22,027 nucleotides of DNA from NCBI GenBank assembly GCA_012862575.1, contig BLSF01000156.1, positions 1-22,027 of the forward strand, read 5' to 3'. Below are positions 1 to 8,587 of this stretch, in pieces; positions within the stretch are counted from its first letter, which is position 1, and every line of letters starts with the position of its first letter. This DNA comes from Parietichytrium sp. I65-24A (lineage: Eukaryota; Sar; Bigyra; Thraustochytrida; Thraustochytriidae). Below the pieces are notes generated by a model. That model was not told the DNA's origin. It saw only the letters and a list, made by a program, of their open reading frames with translations, and made no database searches. The translations under genes and the position numbers were made by a program.

Positions 1-2
1 CG

Positions 3-2813
3 GCGACTCAAGAGGCACAGCACAGAGATGACGCAGATTCTCAAGGCGAAGAGCGGAGACGCAGTAGCGGAGCAGATTCGCAAAAGAGAGCTTCTGGTGG
101 CTCCAGACAGAGCCGCAAGTCGCTGAGAATGAGCTTGCCGCCAAATGGTGGATCGGCTGAACTCAGACTAAGCCTGCCTCAGAACGAAGGACGACGCAGC
201 CTTCGGCTCGTGAGCGTCATAGAAGAAGAACACGAAGGTATTGGTGAGGAGGAAGTCGAATTTCCTCTCTCAACAGAACGGACCAGCTTATCGTCGCAAC
301 TACAAAGCAGGACCTCGAGGTCCTCTCTCCCTTTCGTATCTCAAACAGAGTCAAAGGAGCCAGAGAGTTCAAGATCGAGTGTGTCCAGTGGAACAAGTGG
401 GGGCAGCCGGAGGACCTCCTCTGGGAGCCGCCACACAGTTGAAAGCCATTCATCCTCCGACTCCCCTGATGAGATTGCTGACACATCCGATGATGTACTT
501 GCGCCAGAAGAGACTTCTCCTCAGGACAAAGAATGGTTGCAAAAGGGCATACCGGCACTTCTGGAGGAAATTAAAACCGGAGATTCGGTTTCTAAGCAAG
601 GGGCCGCGAAGTCTGTCCGAATGGCGCTATCGCAAGCGTACGATCCGCTAATTTGGAAGTTTGTGAACCACGGAGGAGTGGACATATTAGTCGATGCTCT
701 CCGAGATTGCATGAGTTCGCACGATGCCAATTTGGCGCTTGAGATCACCTGGGCGCTCACCAATGTAGCGAGTGGGTCGTTCTATGACACCTTCGAGGTT
801 GCGGACAAGGCACTTGATCTTTTTTTGGAGCTACTTCGAAATCCCTTGAGCAACGAGGTGAGCGAGCAGTCAATATGGGCTCTGGGAAACATTGCTGAGG
901 ACAGCCCGACTCTGAGGGACCTAGTCCTCGAAGCTGGCGGGGCGGATGTAATCTTGGCTCTAGTACAGAAGGGATTCTTTTTCAGTGCCAGCAAGAGCAT
1001 GGTGGAGAGGACATTTTGGACATTGTTGAACCTCGCGCGAAGCAAACCAGGACCTGCTCGCGATCACCGAATAACTTTACTTAAACTTCTGCAACTCTTC
1101 TTTCAGAGAGACGACTTGTCTAACGGTGCTCGGACTGATATTTGCTGGGGCTTTTCGTATATGAGTGATGGCTCAGAAGAAGAAATCGATGCCTTTCTCG
1201 AATGTGGTGTTTTGGGAGAGATTGTCGAGTTCATGTATTCTGAGGACTCGGCATTGGTCACTCCAGCTCTACGCACCGCTAAAAACGTTGCATCTGGAAG
1301 TGAAACCCAAACGCAAAACGTGCTGGACTGTGGTCTTCTTGCCGCATTGATGCACATCTTGGACACTTGGTCCACGGTTAACATTGTCAAGGACGCATTT
1401 TGGACGTGCAGCAACATCGCGGCGGGCAGTATTAGTCAAATCAAAGAGTTTGTGGCATCAGGACTGCCAAAGGCAGTAATGGACAAGATGACAAGTATGG
1501 ATGGAAATTTTCAAGTCGTAAAGGAGTGTTGTTGGGTGTTGAGCAATCTTATGTCCGGAACGTTCCCGAACGAGACGGAGGTCTTGGAAGACGTAGACTT
1601 GTTTGAGATTGCCGAATTCCTTGTAAATGTTGTCAGCGAGCATGGGTCCGACAGAATTGCCATTGTGGCACTTGAAGGGTTGACTGCAATGGCTGCTTCC
1701 GAACGAATGCACAGCATAATTCGAGAGGCTGGCTTTGAAGAGCTTGCTAGCACTGTTGGAAGTGATATCATCCTTCCGGAGGAAACTGCGGGCGCCTTCG
1801 TCAGACTCGCTTTGAGCCTTGGTGTAGAAGGTAATTTCGAAGACACGGAATTTTCGAGGCTCTATGTGGGTGGCGAAGAAGATGCCAAGATGTTTGAGAC
1901 CATGACAGACGTGGTGAATTACTGGGTAAAGCGCGCCAAAGTGGAGGACGTAAATGTATTGGATCTTGTCGTGGAGGTGGAGCCTGCATACCAGCGAAGA
2001 GTCTTATTGTTTTTCTACAAACTCCGCGGCGCCAAGGAGTTTGAGCTAGAAGATATGAACATTTTGTTAGCTAAAAGGGTTCTCGAGCTCTTAGAGGCTA
2101 TGAAGAACAATCCGGATGTCTTGAAACCTCTTCTGGTGCGTATGGGAGACAGCATTGATGCGTGTAAGGATAAGCCCATTTGGGCTTTAAATCAGATGCA
2201 AGTAGTTGTCGAAACGACACGCGCGCGGGGGGACCGGGAAGCGCTTCGGGACCTTGCCAAGCGTCTTTTGCGACTCCGCGTGGTGCAGCAGAAAGCACAG
2301 GAGATTGTGCTTGCTTCACAACGATCCGTCGACGACGTTTCCGTCTCTCTGTTCTTGGAAGTGGAGCTCCAACAAGAGCTAGATCTTCCCGTATCCGCAA
2401 CAAGAATGTGGTTCCCAGACTATATGACCGTAGATGACGATGCGCTGGAGGACGTTCGAAGAACTTGTGAAGCCCTGACCGAGGAAGACTTGGAGGCGTT
2501 TCTCTCCACTTGGGATGAGTGGCACAGACAGGAGAGATACGAGGTTGCTTCTTCACTGCAATGGAAGGAGTTGAGCCGCTCAAGTAGGGACTTTCGAAGA
2601 TCTTTGCAGGACATGTTTGGCAACAAAGTTGTTGACGCCGTAAGATTCCCGTCGGGGAAAGACGAGTGGAGCTTGGAAGAGCTTTTGCGGCACTGGGTGG
2701 AAACCGGCCTTGATTTGAATAACCAGCCTAGATCCGAGGAAGAGATCAGAAGCCTCACTCGAGCCAAGTCAATTTTCAGCATGTCCGCCTCAGGCGCTCC
2801 GTCGACGAGCTGA
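3..2813 (+). CDS. Importin-alpha-like armadillo protein with C-terminal NEL-type E3 ligase domain (5' end open)
   Basis: The reading frame is open to the left edge; the first in-frame ATG is at 129 (894 residues, numbered from there), but 42 open codons precede it, including Arg/Lys-rich stretches, so the true start may lie outside the window. Residues 1-130 are Ser/Glu-rich and probably disordered. Residues about 140-545 are armadillo repeats of importin-alpha type: the Trp-x3-Asn pairs that line the NLS groove are seen at W208/N212, W250/N254, W297/N301, W425/N429 and W469/N473. Residues about 590-850 resemble the NEL ubiquitin-ligase domain of bacterial IpaH/SspH-type effectors: a C679-K-D681 motif in the place of the catalytic Cys-x-Asp, then a helical stretch with VDD at 734-736, LDLP, and a W795-D-E-W-H block. 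The function is inferred: binding of NLS-bearing proteins coupled to ubiquitin transfer. The armadillo call is firm; the NEL call comes from motif order and spacing recognised by eye. Host gene, stop TGA. Confidence 0.8.
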   Translation, partial: ATQEAQHRDDADSQGEERRRSSGADSQKRASGGSRQSRKSLRMSLPPNGGSAELRLSLPQNEGRRSLRLVSVIEEEHEGIGEEEVEFPLSTERTSLSSQLQSRTSRSSLPFVSQTESKEPESSRSSVSSGTSGGSRRTSSGSRHTVESHSSSDSPDEIADTSDDVLAPEETSPQDKEWLQKGIPALLEEIKTGDSVSKQGAAKSVRMALSQAYDPLIWKFVNHGGVDILVDALRDCMSSHDANLALEITWALTNVASGSFYDTFEVADKALDLFLELLRNPLSNEVSEQSIWALGNIAEDSPTLRDLVLEAGGADVILALVQKGFFFSASKSMVERTFWTLLNLARSKPGPARDHRITLLKLLQLFFQRDDLSNGARTDICWGFSYMSDGSEEEIDAFLECGVLGEIVEFMYSEDSALVTPALRTAKNVASGSETQTQNVLDCGLLAALMHILDTWSTVNIVKDAFWTCSNIAAGSISQIKEFVASGLPKAVMDKMTSMDGNFQVVKECCWVLSNLMSGTFPNETEVLEDVDLFEIAEFLVNVVSEHGSDRIAIVALEGLTAMAASERMHSIIREAGFEELASTVGSDIILPEETAGAFVRLALSLGVEGNFEDTEFSRLYVGGEEDAKMFETMTDVVNYWVKRAKVEDVNVLDLVVEVEPAYQRRVLLFFYKLRGAKEFELEDMNILLAKRVLELLEAMKNNPDVLKPLLVRMGDSIDACKDKPIWALNQMQVVVETTRARGDREALRDLAKRLLRLRVVQQKAQEIVLASQRSVDDVSVSLFLEVELQQELDLPVSATRMWFPDYMTVDDDALEDVRRTCEALTEEDLEAFLSTWDEWHRQERYEVASSLQWKELSRSSRDFRRSLQDMFGNKVVDAVRFPSGKDEWSLEELLRHWVETGLDLNNQPRSEEEIRSLTRAKSIFSMSASGAPSTS

Positions 2814-3388
2814 GGGGCCCATACTCCAGCTCGCGGTTCTTCTGTTATTTGAGTGTGAGTTGGAGAATAGTTTGACTGTGACGGGTTAAAGAAAAAATAT
2901 ATATACAATCTTCGTACACCTCTCTGTTCCGAGCGCTCCACACGGAAACCTTTCCAGTTTGCGATCGGAGATTCCGAGAGTTCAAGAGCAACGCACAAAA
3001 GCCGTTCCCTGTTTCTACATTGATCGTAAAATTGAGGCGTAGAAGGTGTTTCACAACTCGAATGATTCCGGTTTAATTGTAATTTCAATTTTGATAGTTT
3101 TTCGCTATTCGTACTACTGTAGTGCCGACTTCTTGTTCTCGTTGCCTTCACAAACAGATTCGCTCAGATTTGCTGACATGGGCTCTGTTCTGATCCCGTG
3201 TACTCGCATGCACGCTTGTAGACCTCGGCGTCGATTTGCTCGGTAGGATCGTCGGCGTTCTTGGCTTCCCTCCTGATAATCAGAATCTTAGAAGCATCAA
3301 GGTCCTCCTAGGCCTGAAGCTTCCTCCCTGTCCACCTCGGCAACTCCTTGAGAATGGAAAGCAAACAATTGACGCTTCAACCTATTCG
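2814..3388. other. Intergenic, no gene seen
   Basis: AT-richer spacer after the armadillo/NEL gene. It holds an A-run followed by TATATAC near 2892-2906, with no credible ORF at the usual distance. The short ORFs here have no recognisable content. Confidence 0.5.
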
Positions 3389-4230
3389 CTATGCTCGTAG
3401 ACTTCGCCACTCCCAATTCCAAAAGCTTCGATCAAGTGGCTTTGCCTTCGCAAACACAGCAAATGTGCACTGAATTTCCACTCCGATCGACACTGTATCA
3501 GAGCCATGGCATTCCTCTTCTATCGGACCTTCCACTGATATACCAACCACGCCATTTGCCGAAAGCTGATTGCCACTGATAGTATATACAGCGCTAGAAC
3601 CAGGCAACGAGGTCTGCGCGCTGGTGGTGCCAGCGACGAGCGGCTTGCCGGTACTTGCGCTCCACTTGAGCGTGGATCCGCTCACATCGACGCTCACAAT
3701 CCTGTCCCCGTCGATGGCCACGCTATTCACTTCACCAGTGTGTCCCTCCAGAGTGTGAAGCAGCGCGCCGTCCTTGGCACTAAACACGCGTACCGTCTGG
3801 TCATCACAATCCTATCCCCGTCGCTAGCCACGCTAGCCACATCTTTAGTGTGTCCGACGAGGACCTTGCGCAGAACGGACCGCGCAGGCGTGAGTGTGGG
3901 CTGGAGAAAGTTGAGCCACGGCTTTGGCATCGCGTCCTCGAAGTCTTGTTCGAGCATCACACGGTCGCGCGGAAGCCGGCCCCACAGCTGGGAGGCCAGC
4001 TCGAGCGGGTCGCGAGCCAGGATGTTTGAGGCCATATCGAGAACCCGAAGCACGTCATCTGCATTCCGATCGCGCTCCTTTTCAGGGTAAGCTTGGTCCA
4101 TGTCCGCCACCAGCTGGCTCGCTTGGACACCATCCCGTAGCGCACGCAAGAGCCACTCAAAGTCCAGCAACCACACTCCGCCGCCCCGCGAGCACGCCGA
4201 CGCGACAGACAAACCTCCGCTGCACCACAC
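3389..4230 (-). pseudogene. WD40 / STAND-type protein, C-terminal remnant with frameshift
   Basis: Read leftwards from about 4170, the first part shows the helical linker that joins the NTPase and WD40 parts in APAF1/STAND-like WD proteins (W-L-L-D-F-E-W-L, then DPLELASQLWGRL, then a linker running into VLVGHTKDVASVASDGDRIV). The reading then jumps frame at about 3806-3807 into DDQTVRVFSAKDGALLHTLEGHTGEVNSVAIDGDRIV, the expected WD blade continuation. Only about two blades remain; the protein then runs into unrelated sequence and stops. The NTPase part that should lie further right is absent: low-complexity repeats occupy that place. I read it as a decayed host gene fragment. A spliced or sequencing-error explanation for the single frame jump is possible. 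Confidence 0.65.
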
Positions 4231-4389
4231 ATATTGGCACCTCTCTCATGCACTCGCTTCCTGCACCCGCCCATCGCGAGTAGCGCGAATACTCTCGCAC
4301 AGGCACAGACACAGACCACGCCTTGGTCGCCTTGGTCGCTGCGGCCCTTTTCGCTCCGCCGACGCGCTGCAGGAGACACATTCGCCTGC
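4231..4389. other. Low-complexity C-rich spacer
   Basis: C-rich, poorly coding DNA between the WD40 remnant and the tandem repeats. The ORFs across it on both strands are compositional and have no family features. Confidence 0.4.
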
Positions 4390-4477
4390 GAGTTCCCAGT
4401 CGCACGCCCACCTTTTTTCTGACTCACACTCCCGAGTTCCCAGTCGCACGCCCACCTTTTTTCTGACTCACACTCCC
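4390..4477. repeat. Two perfect 44-bp tandem copies
   Basis: Copies at 4390-4433 and 4434-4477 are identical by eye. Each begins gagttcccagtcgcac and ends actcacactccc. Non-coding host flank. Confidence 0.95.
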
Positions 4478-4547
4478 GACTTGTTGCGTGTTTGCTTGTG
4501 CGTTTCTGCGCTTCAAGTTGGCGCCTGCCTCGTCACTCCTCCGCTCG

Positions 4548-4610
4548 CTCTTTGCTCTTTGCTCTTTGCTCTTTGCTCTTTGCTCTTTGCTCTTTGCTCT
4601 TTGCTCTTTG
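4548..4610. repeat. Heptamer minisatellite (ctctttg), nine units
   Basis: Nine head-to-tail copies of ctctttg with no interruption, continuing into a degenerate ctccttactcctc. The long + strand ORF over it (4100-4816) is an artefact: a 7-bp unit cycles through all three frames and gives a 7-residue peptide repeat. Confidence 0.95.
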
Positions 4611-5377
4611 CTCCTTACTCCTCGTTGCGCTGTCCGTCTCTGTTAAGTAAACACGGAGGACTCCAGCGTCTCATGTCTCGTGTGGCCGAGTACTCCAAGA
4701 ACTCAACTTTGAAAAGTCAGTTCAGAACACTCAGGCTCTCTCTACTCTCTCTGTACATCTCTGTAGGTGTACTCGCTGTCCAATTCCAATTTCACCCCAC
4801 TCCTCTCGGGACGTAGCCCTGTTCATCCTAGCTCTAGTAGCAAATATGGTAGTCGAGCGGGGGAGAGTAGGAAATAGCACACAACTTTTCAGCTGTAATG
4901 CTGCTCTTATGATTTATCGTAACAGACGGACTTCAATTTGGGTTCTTAGTGGGTTCTTTGAATGTCTAGGTTTGTTCTTAACGGTACCCGTACTACGTTT
5001 TAAAGTGGTGGATAGGTTGCTTCCCAGCGGGTTCTCGGTGGGTTCTCGTTGCCTGTATTTCTCAACTTGTTGAAACAGTTTCAGAGTTTCGAAAGAATTC
5101 AGAGTTCAGATTTCGATTTGATGATGTTGTGATCTCATTATTCCGGAGTTGGCAACGGGGAGAGGAGGTCTCCTGGACTCACAGCTGAGTGATTGGACCT
5201 AATTGTGAACGACATTGTTCCTGACACATAGGTGATGCCATGCTTTACTTGAAACAGCCACGAGTGGAAGTTCTCGCAGGCCCCTGCCTCCTCCCAATGC
5301 AGCGCCAGCTCTTACTCAAGGCGCTCGGTGCGCTCGATGCGTGACATGCCATCCACCCCTTCTCCCTCATTTTGGCT
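4611..5377. other. Intergenic, no gene seen
   Basis: About 770 bases with no coding signal I can support. It has short G/T-rich echoes (gggttcttagtgggttctttg near 4940-4965, gggttctcggtgggttctcg near 5030-5050). GC rises after about 5260. Confidence 0.5.
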
Positions 5378-5930
5378 CTACTGTTCCGCTTCCCGTGTCG
5401 CTTCCAGTGTCGCTCCGCCCCTGGCCGGCATGGTCTCGCACGCGGTTGAGGGGCGGGTCCACTCTAGGGAGCCGACGGCCGCCACCGTGGTGAAGATCGC
5501 CCAGCAGGTCACCAGTGCCGCCACATTCGGGAGGTGTGTCACCGCTTGGGTTCCCGCGTGGCTGTTCCACGAATTAAGGGCGTTCTGAGCGACCTGAGCC
5601 TTCTTTGCCATCTGCGCGTCTCCGGCGCAAGCAGGAGGAGGGCCGAGCTTGAATGCCAGCGTTGTGGGGGAGAGCGGCACGGGACTCCAGGGCCAGCACT
5701 CCGACGGCCGCGGGCGCGACGCAGACATCCATCGTAGCGGAGCCGGGCACGAGTCGGGATGCCAGGAGGTCCGTGGCTTTCGCGAGCTCGAGCGAGGGGC
5801 ACCCACCGACGAACAGAAGCAGTTCGTAGGGCCTCAGCCGGCCGGGCAGCGAGTTCATGTGCTCCAGCAGCACGGCCCCGAACGCCGCGAGGGATATGAC
5901 GGCGGCGACCGTTCGCGCTGCGCCGCCGGA
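5378..5930 (-). pseudogene. Broken host-like membrane protein fragment (tentative)
   Basis: On the minus strand from about 5930 to 5574, one frame shows strongly GC-ending codons and protein-like content: a hydrophobic stretch (TVAAVISLAAFGAVLLEH), then LRPYELLLFVGG and SLELAKATDLLASRLVPGSA. Coding-like content then seems to move into another frame (about 5378-5640: MAKKAQVAQNALNSW, then a second hydrophobic stretch VAALVTCWAIFTTVAAVGSL). No start is convincing and the frame changes, so this is either a decayed gene or exons with introns I cannot define. No family recognised. It is the last GC-rich DNA before the virus-like segment. Confidence 0.35.
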
Positions 5931-6015
5931 CTTTCAGCCGACGCCACTGCGCCGAAGAGGGCCGTGGTTTGCGATTATCTACTGCATCCAAATAACTCGC
6001 CACTTGCAACCCCTT

Positions 6016-7032
6016 TCAGTTTAAGCGAAAGTAGCCGAGCCCGAGCATCAGCGCCAGAGTTGTACCATACTCATGAGCAAGAGCTTGATGAAAACTCGAA
6101 GATGGGTGCACGTCGTCCATGAATGCGAATGTGTGCTCTTCTTCTCTTGTACAAGCAGATGGACAAGAGAGTGGTGAACACTTTGAGGTGGCATCTCCGC
6201 ACATTCCGGTAACATTGAACAAGAGTGGCATGCTCTCCATGGCATCGTACACGCGATTCCAGCTCTCGTTGATGTCAAAGATGATGGTGTCAGACGCCGC
6301 CGCTGCTGCCATCACCAACAAACCTTGATTTATATTTTCGATGACCTGTTTGACTGCCGGGATGTAGCGACCGTAGACTGGATCGGCAGACAGAGCAAGC
6401 TCATAAGGAGACGTGATGTTTGGTAGTGTAAAGACAACCACTCGCGTTTCATTCCCAATGGCGGAGCGAATGTCGTTCATGAAACTGGTCATTTGAGAGA
6501 TGAAATTGGTGACATAGGTCGTTGGCGAAGTGATCAGTTCGTTGCTTTCGATAGCATTCGAAAAGTCATTCATCCCAACTTGAATGACAACCAAATCGCG
6601 CTCAAGATCGAATTTGGACTGCATAGAATCCTCTGCCATCGCAAGGTCTTGCCATTGGGACACGACTGTAGGAATGACGAGTTCCGTATCCATCACCACA
6701 GTCCCGTTGGACATGAGCCTTGCACCGGCCATGGCGTAATTGTTGACCCTGTGTTTATCGTTCTTACTACCGAAGAGATGCGCCCAATTGCCAGGGTAGT
6801 TTGTAAACATGCCATTATAGTATGGGGCCGCGGTTGTCTGGAAATCCGGGTCAACGAGTTGAACAAATCGCCCAACATCGCTAAGACTATCACCGAAAAG
6901 CCATAACGTTTGCTGCTTTTGTAGATGATTGTTCTTCACCCAGTCTTTCGTGAGAACGTGTTTGTTCATGAGATCGTGTCGCGCATCAACAAGAGTTCCA
7001 GTGACAATAGCAACGAAATGTGAGAATTTCAT
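6016..7032 (-). CDS. GDSL/SGNH-family esterase or lipase, probably secreted
   Basis: 338 residues from the ATG at 7032, the likely start: it follows a TATATG element by about 40 bp and begins with a short hydrophobic segment like a weak signal peptide. The frame stays open upstream to 7257, but that part is the out-of-frame shadow of the Pro-Thr stalk next door. SGNH blocks are all present: G47-D48-S49 (nucleophile Ser49) in LWLFGDSLSDVG, G103 (block II), G153-M-N155-D in VIQVGMNDFSN (block III), and D306-D-V-H309 (catalytic Asp and His, block V). It would hydrolyse an ester or acyl bond; the substrate cannot be told. Two internal Cys near 278 and 285 and Asn-x-Ser/Thr sites fit an exported protein. 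The promoter motif links it to the viral segment. Stop TGA. Confidence 0.85.
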   Translation of the reverse strand: MKFSHFVAIVTGTLVDARHDLMNKHVLTKDWVKNNHLQKQQTLWLFGDSLSDVGRFVQLVDPDFQTTAAPYYNGMFTNYPGNWAHLFGSKNDKHRVNNYAMAGARLMSNGTVVMDTELVIPTVVSQWQDLAMAEDSMQSKFDLERDLVVIQVGMNDFSNAIESNELITSPTTYVTNFISQMTSFMNDIRSAIGNETRVVVFTLPNITSPYELALSADPVYGRYIPAVKQVIENINQGLLVMAAAAASDTIIFDINESWNRVYDAMESMPLLFNVTGMCGDATSKCSPLSCPSACTREEEHTFAFMDDVHPSSSFHQALAHEYGTTLALMLGLGYFRLN

Positions 7033-7051
7033 CCTCGTCTCTATAATTTTT

Positions 7052-7740
7052 TTAGTCTTTACTGCTAATACATATATCTCGATGTCGTAGAATTCTTCCA
7101 TAGTAGCCACCAATGTTGGGAATTCTAATGGTTGGTTCAGGTGTTGGTCTGGGTGTAGGTTTTTTGGTCGTTGGGTAGGCAGTGGGTTGTTTCGTCGGTT
7201 GTTTGGTCGTTGGAAATGCCGTTGGTTTTTTGGTTGTTGGGTAAGGTGTAGGTGCACGCGTGGGCGATTTCGTGGGTGCCGATGTGATCACGTATGGAAT
7301 GGTTGGCTTTGCTGTGATCGTAGGTGCAGCGGTTGGTTTGGTGTTTGGATTAGAAGCCTGGATTTCTTCACTTGCGCGTTGTGTGAGCAATGTCATCGTG
7401 CCGCCTAAAGCGTTGACATAAGATGTTTGAACGAAGGCTGGGGTACATTCTGAGAAAAACAGACATAAACCATAGATGGAAGATGTGTAATCGAACAAGA
7501 CACTGCAATCAGTATCATCCGTGCAGGATTGTAAACAAGTGCTTGTCGCACTCTGGAGTTTAACAGCGCGTGTAGTAGTAGTAGAAGCATCTTCGCAGGT
7601 AACATGTCCTTGGAAATGCTGCGAGGCGGACTCCAAACCTGTATTTTCATTGGGGTCCACGGAACTTGTAAAATAACAAGAATAACGATTGAACATGTAA
7701 AGGTGATGAAGAGAGTGACGTGTTGTATGGAGGAGTACAT
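7052..7740 (-). pseudogene. Secreted Pro/Thr-stalk protein, paralogue 2, frameshifted
   Basis: The ATG at 7740 opens a signal/anchor segment (MYSSIQHVTLFITFTCS) nearly identical to the start of the 7792-8532 gene, but at about 7662 four bases present in that gene are missing and the frame is lost. The remainder is readable in another frame from an ATG at 7696 to 7052 (214 residues): a Cys-containing ectodomain (TCLQSCTDDTDCSVLFDY, PAN/apple-like cysteine spacing at best), then a long Pro-Thr stalk (PTTKKPTAFPTTKQPTKQPT and similar). It ends differently from its sister, without the terminal Cys-rich domain. It may still be made from 7696 without a signal peptide, or be dead. The TATATA element lies upstream of 7740, so 7740 was the original start. 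Confidence 0.7.
7071..7078 (-). promoter_or_regulatory. TATATA-like element of the GDSL esterase gene
   Basis: gatatatg on the minus strand, about 39-46 bp before the ATG at 7032. It lies inside the 3' end of the upstream paralogue. Confidence 0.5.
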
Positions 7741-7773
7741 TATTTTTTAAAGTAAAGATTCTTTACTACAAAA

Positions 7774-7783
7774 AGTATATAGC
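7774..7783 (-). promoter_or_regulatory. TATATA element of paralogue 2
   Basis: gctatatact on the minus strand, 34-43 bp before the ATG at 7740. The same gctatata core precedes the sister gene at 8532. Confidence 0.6.
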
Positions 7784-7791
7784 ATTTTATT

Positions 7792-8532
7792 TTATACTTC
7801 ACAGGACATGTAGGTCATGCTTCTGTACACTTCTCTCAAACCAGTACAACAACCATCTCTATAATAATACACATTCTCGCCAATGGGAGCACAAGTTGGG
7901 TATTTACATCGTATATAATATTCAGTCGAAACTAGAACCAAATCACCACAGCACATCTCGTTTGAAATATCGACATCCAACAAAGACGGACTAGTAATAC
8001 AAACTTTTGTTGGACTTTGTGTGGGCGCATTGGTAGCTGCACGAGTGGGTAAAAACGTGGGCGCCGATGTGATCACGTATGGAATGGTTGGTTTCGGGGT
8101 TGCCGTAGGTGCGGCGGTTGGTTTGGTGTTTGGATTAGAAGCCTGGATTTCTTCACTTGCGCGTTGTGTGAGCAAGGTCATCGTGCCGTCTTGAGCATTG
8201 ACATAAGATGTTTGAACGAAGAAGACTGGGGTACACTCGGTGTAAAACAGGCATAGACCATAGATGGAAGATGTGTAATCGAACAAGACATTGCAGTCAG
8301 TATCATCTGTGCAGGATTGTAAACAAGTACTTGTTGCACTCTGGAGTTTAACAGCACGAAGATTGACTGAATCATCTTCACAGGTCACATGTCCTTGAAA
8401 ATGCTGCGATGCGGATTCCAAACCTGTGTTTTCATTGGGGTCCACGGATGAAACTTGTAAAAGAACAAGGATAACAATTGAACATGTAAAGGTGATGAAG
8501 AGTGTCACGAGATGTATGGAGGAGGAATACAT
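7792..8532 (-). CDS. Secreted or membrane-anchored Cys-rich protein with Pro/Thr stalk, paralogue 1
   Basis: 246 residues from the ATG at 8532. An ATG eight codons upstream (8556) is also in frame, but it lies closer to the TATATA element at 8561-8571, which favours 8532. Residues about 4-27 form a hydrophobic signal peptide or anchor. Residues about 28-110 are a Cys-containing ectodomain, 120-165 a Pro-Thr-Ala linker (TKPTAAPTATPKPT), and the last 75 residues a second Cys-rich domain (CC pairs, CKYPTCAP, GCC) not shared with its neighbour. No family is certain; the first domain is loosely PAN/apple-like. PT-rich linkers of this sort are common in stramenopile surface proteins and in some large viruses. 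Possible roles are a virion surface or host-surface protein; this is inference. Intact copy of a tandem pair. Confidence 0.75.
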   Translation of the reverse strand: MYSSSIHLVTLFITFTCSIVILVLLQVSSVDPNENTGLESASQHFQGHVTCEDDSVNLRAVKLQSATSTCLQSCTDDTDCNVLFDYTSSIYGLCLFYTECTPVFFVQTSYVNAQDGTMTLLTQRASEEIQASNPNTKPTAAPTATPKPTIPYVITSAPTFLPTRAATNAPTQSPTKVCITSPSLLDVDISNEMCCGDLVLVSTEYYIRCKYPTCAPIGENVYYYRDGCCTGLREVYRSMTYMSCEV

Positions 8533-8560
8533 TTTTTTAATTTTATATTTAAACACATTT

Positions 8561-8571
8561 GAAAATATATA
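8561..8571 (-). promoter_or_regulatory. TATATA element of paralogue 1
   Basis: tatatattttc on the minus strand, 29-39 bp before the ATG at 8532, followed by an A/T-rich stretch up to the ATG. Confidence 0.6.
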
Positions 8572-8587
8572 GCAATCAGAAAAGAAA

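Noticed and set aside
2892-2906. TATATATAC after an A-run, like the viral promoter element
   Set aside because: No gene starts 30-45 bp away on either strand; probably a chance AT-rich trailer of the host gene.
2098-3151. Minus-strand ORFs of 161 and 243 residues over the end of the armadillo/NEL gene
   Set aside because: Shadow of the sense frame for most of their length, with unlike-protein composition in the remainder.
4390-4610. CRISPR-like array
   Set aside because: The repeats are directly tandem without unique spacers; they are minisatellites.
4100-4816. 238-residue + strand ORF over the tandem repeats
   Set aside because: Open only because the 44-bp and 7-bp repeats lack stops; peptide content is low-complexity.
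5539-6122. Overlapping 150-residue ORFs on both strands (5539-6009 minus, 5649-6122 plus)
   Set aside because: Arg/Pro/Gly-rich products of GC-rich DNA; the better coding signal is a different minus-strand frame, itself only tentative.
7033-7257. 75-codon upstream extension of the GDSL esterase frame
   Set aside because: It is the out-of-frame reading of the neighbour's Pro-Thr stalk; the promoter element and hydrophobic start fit the ATG at 7032.
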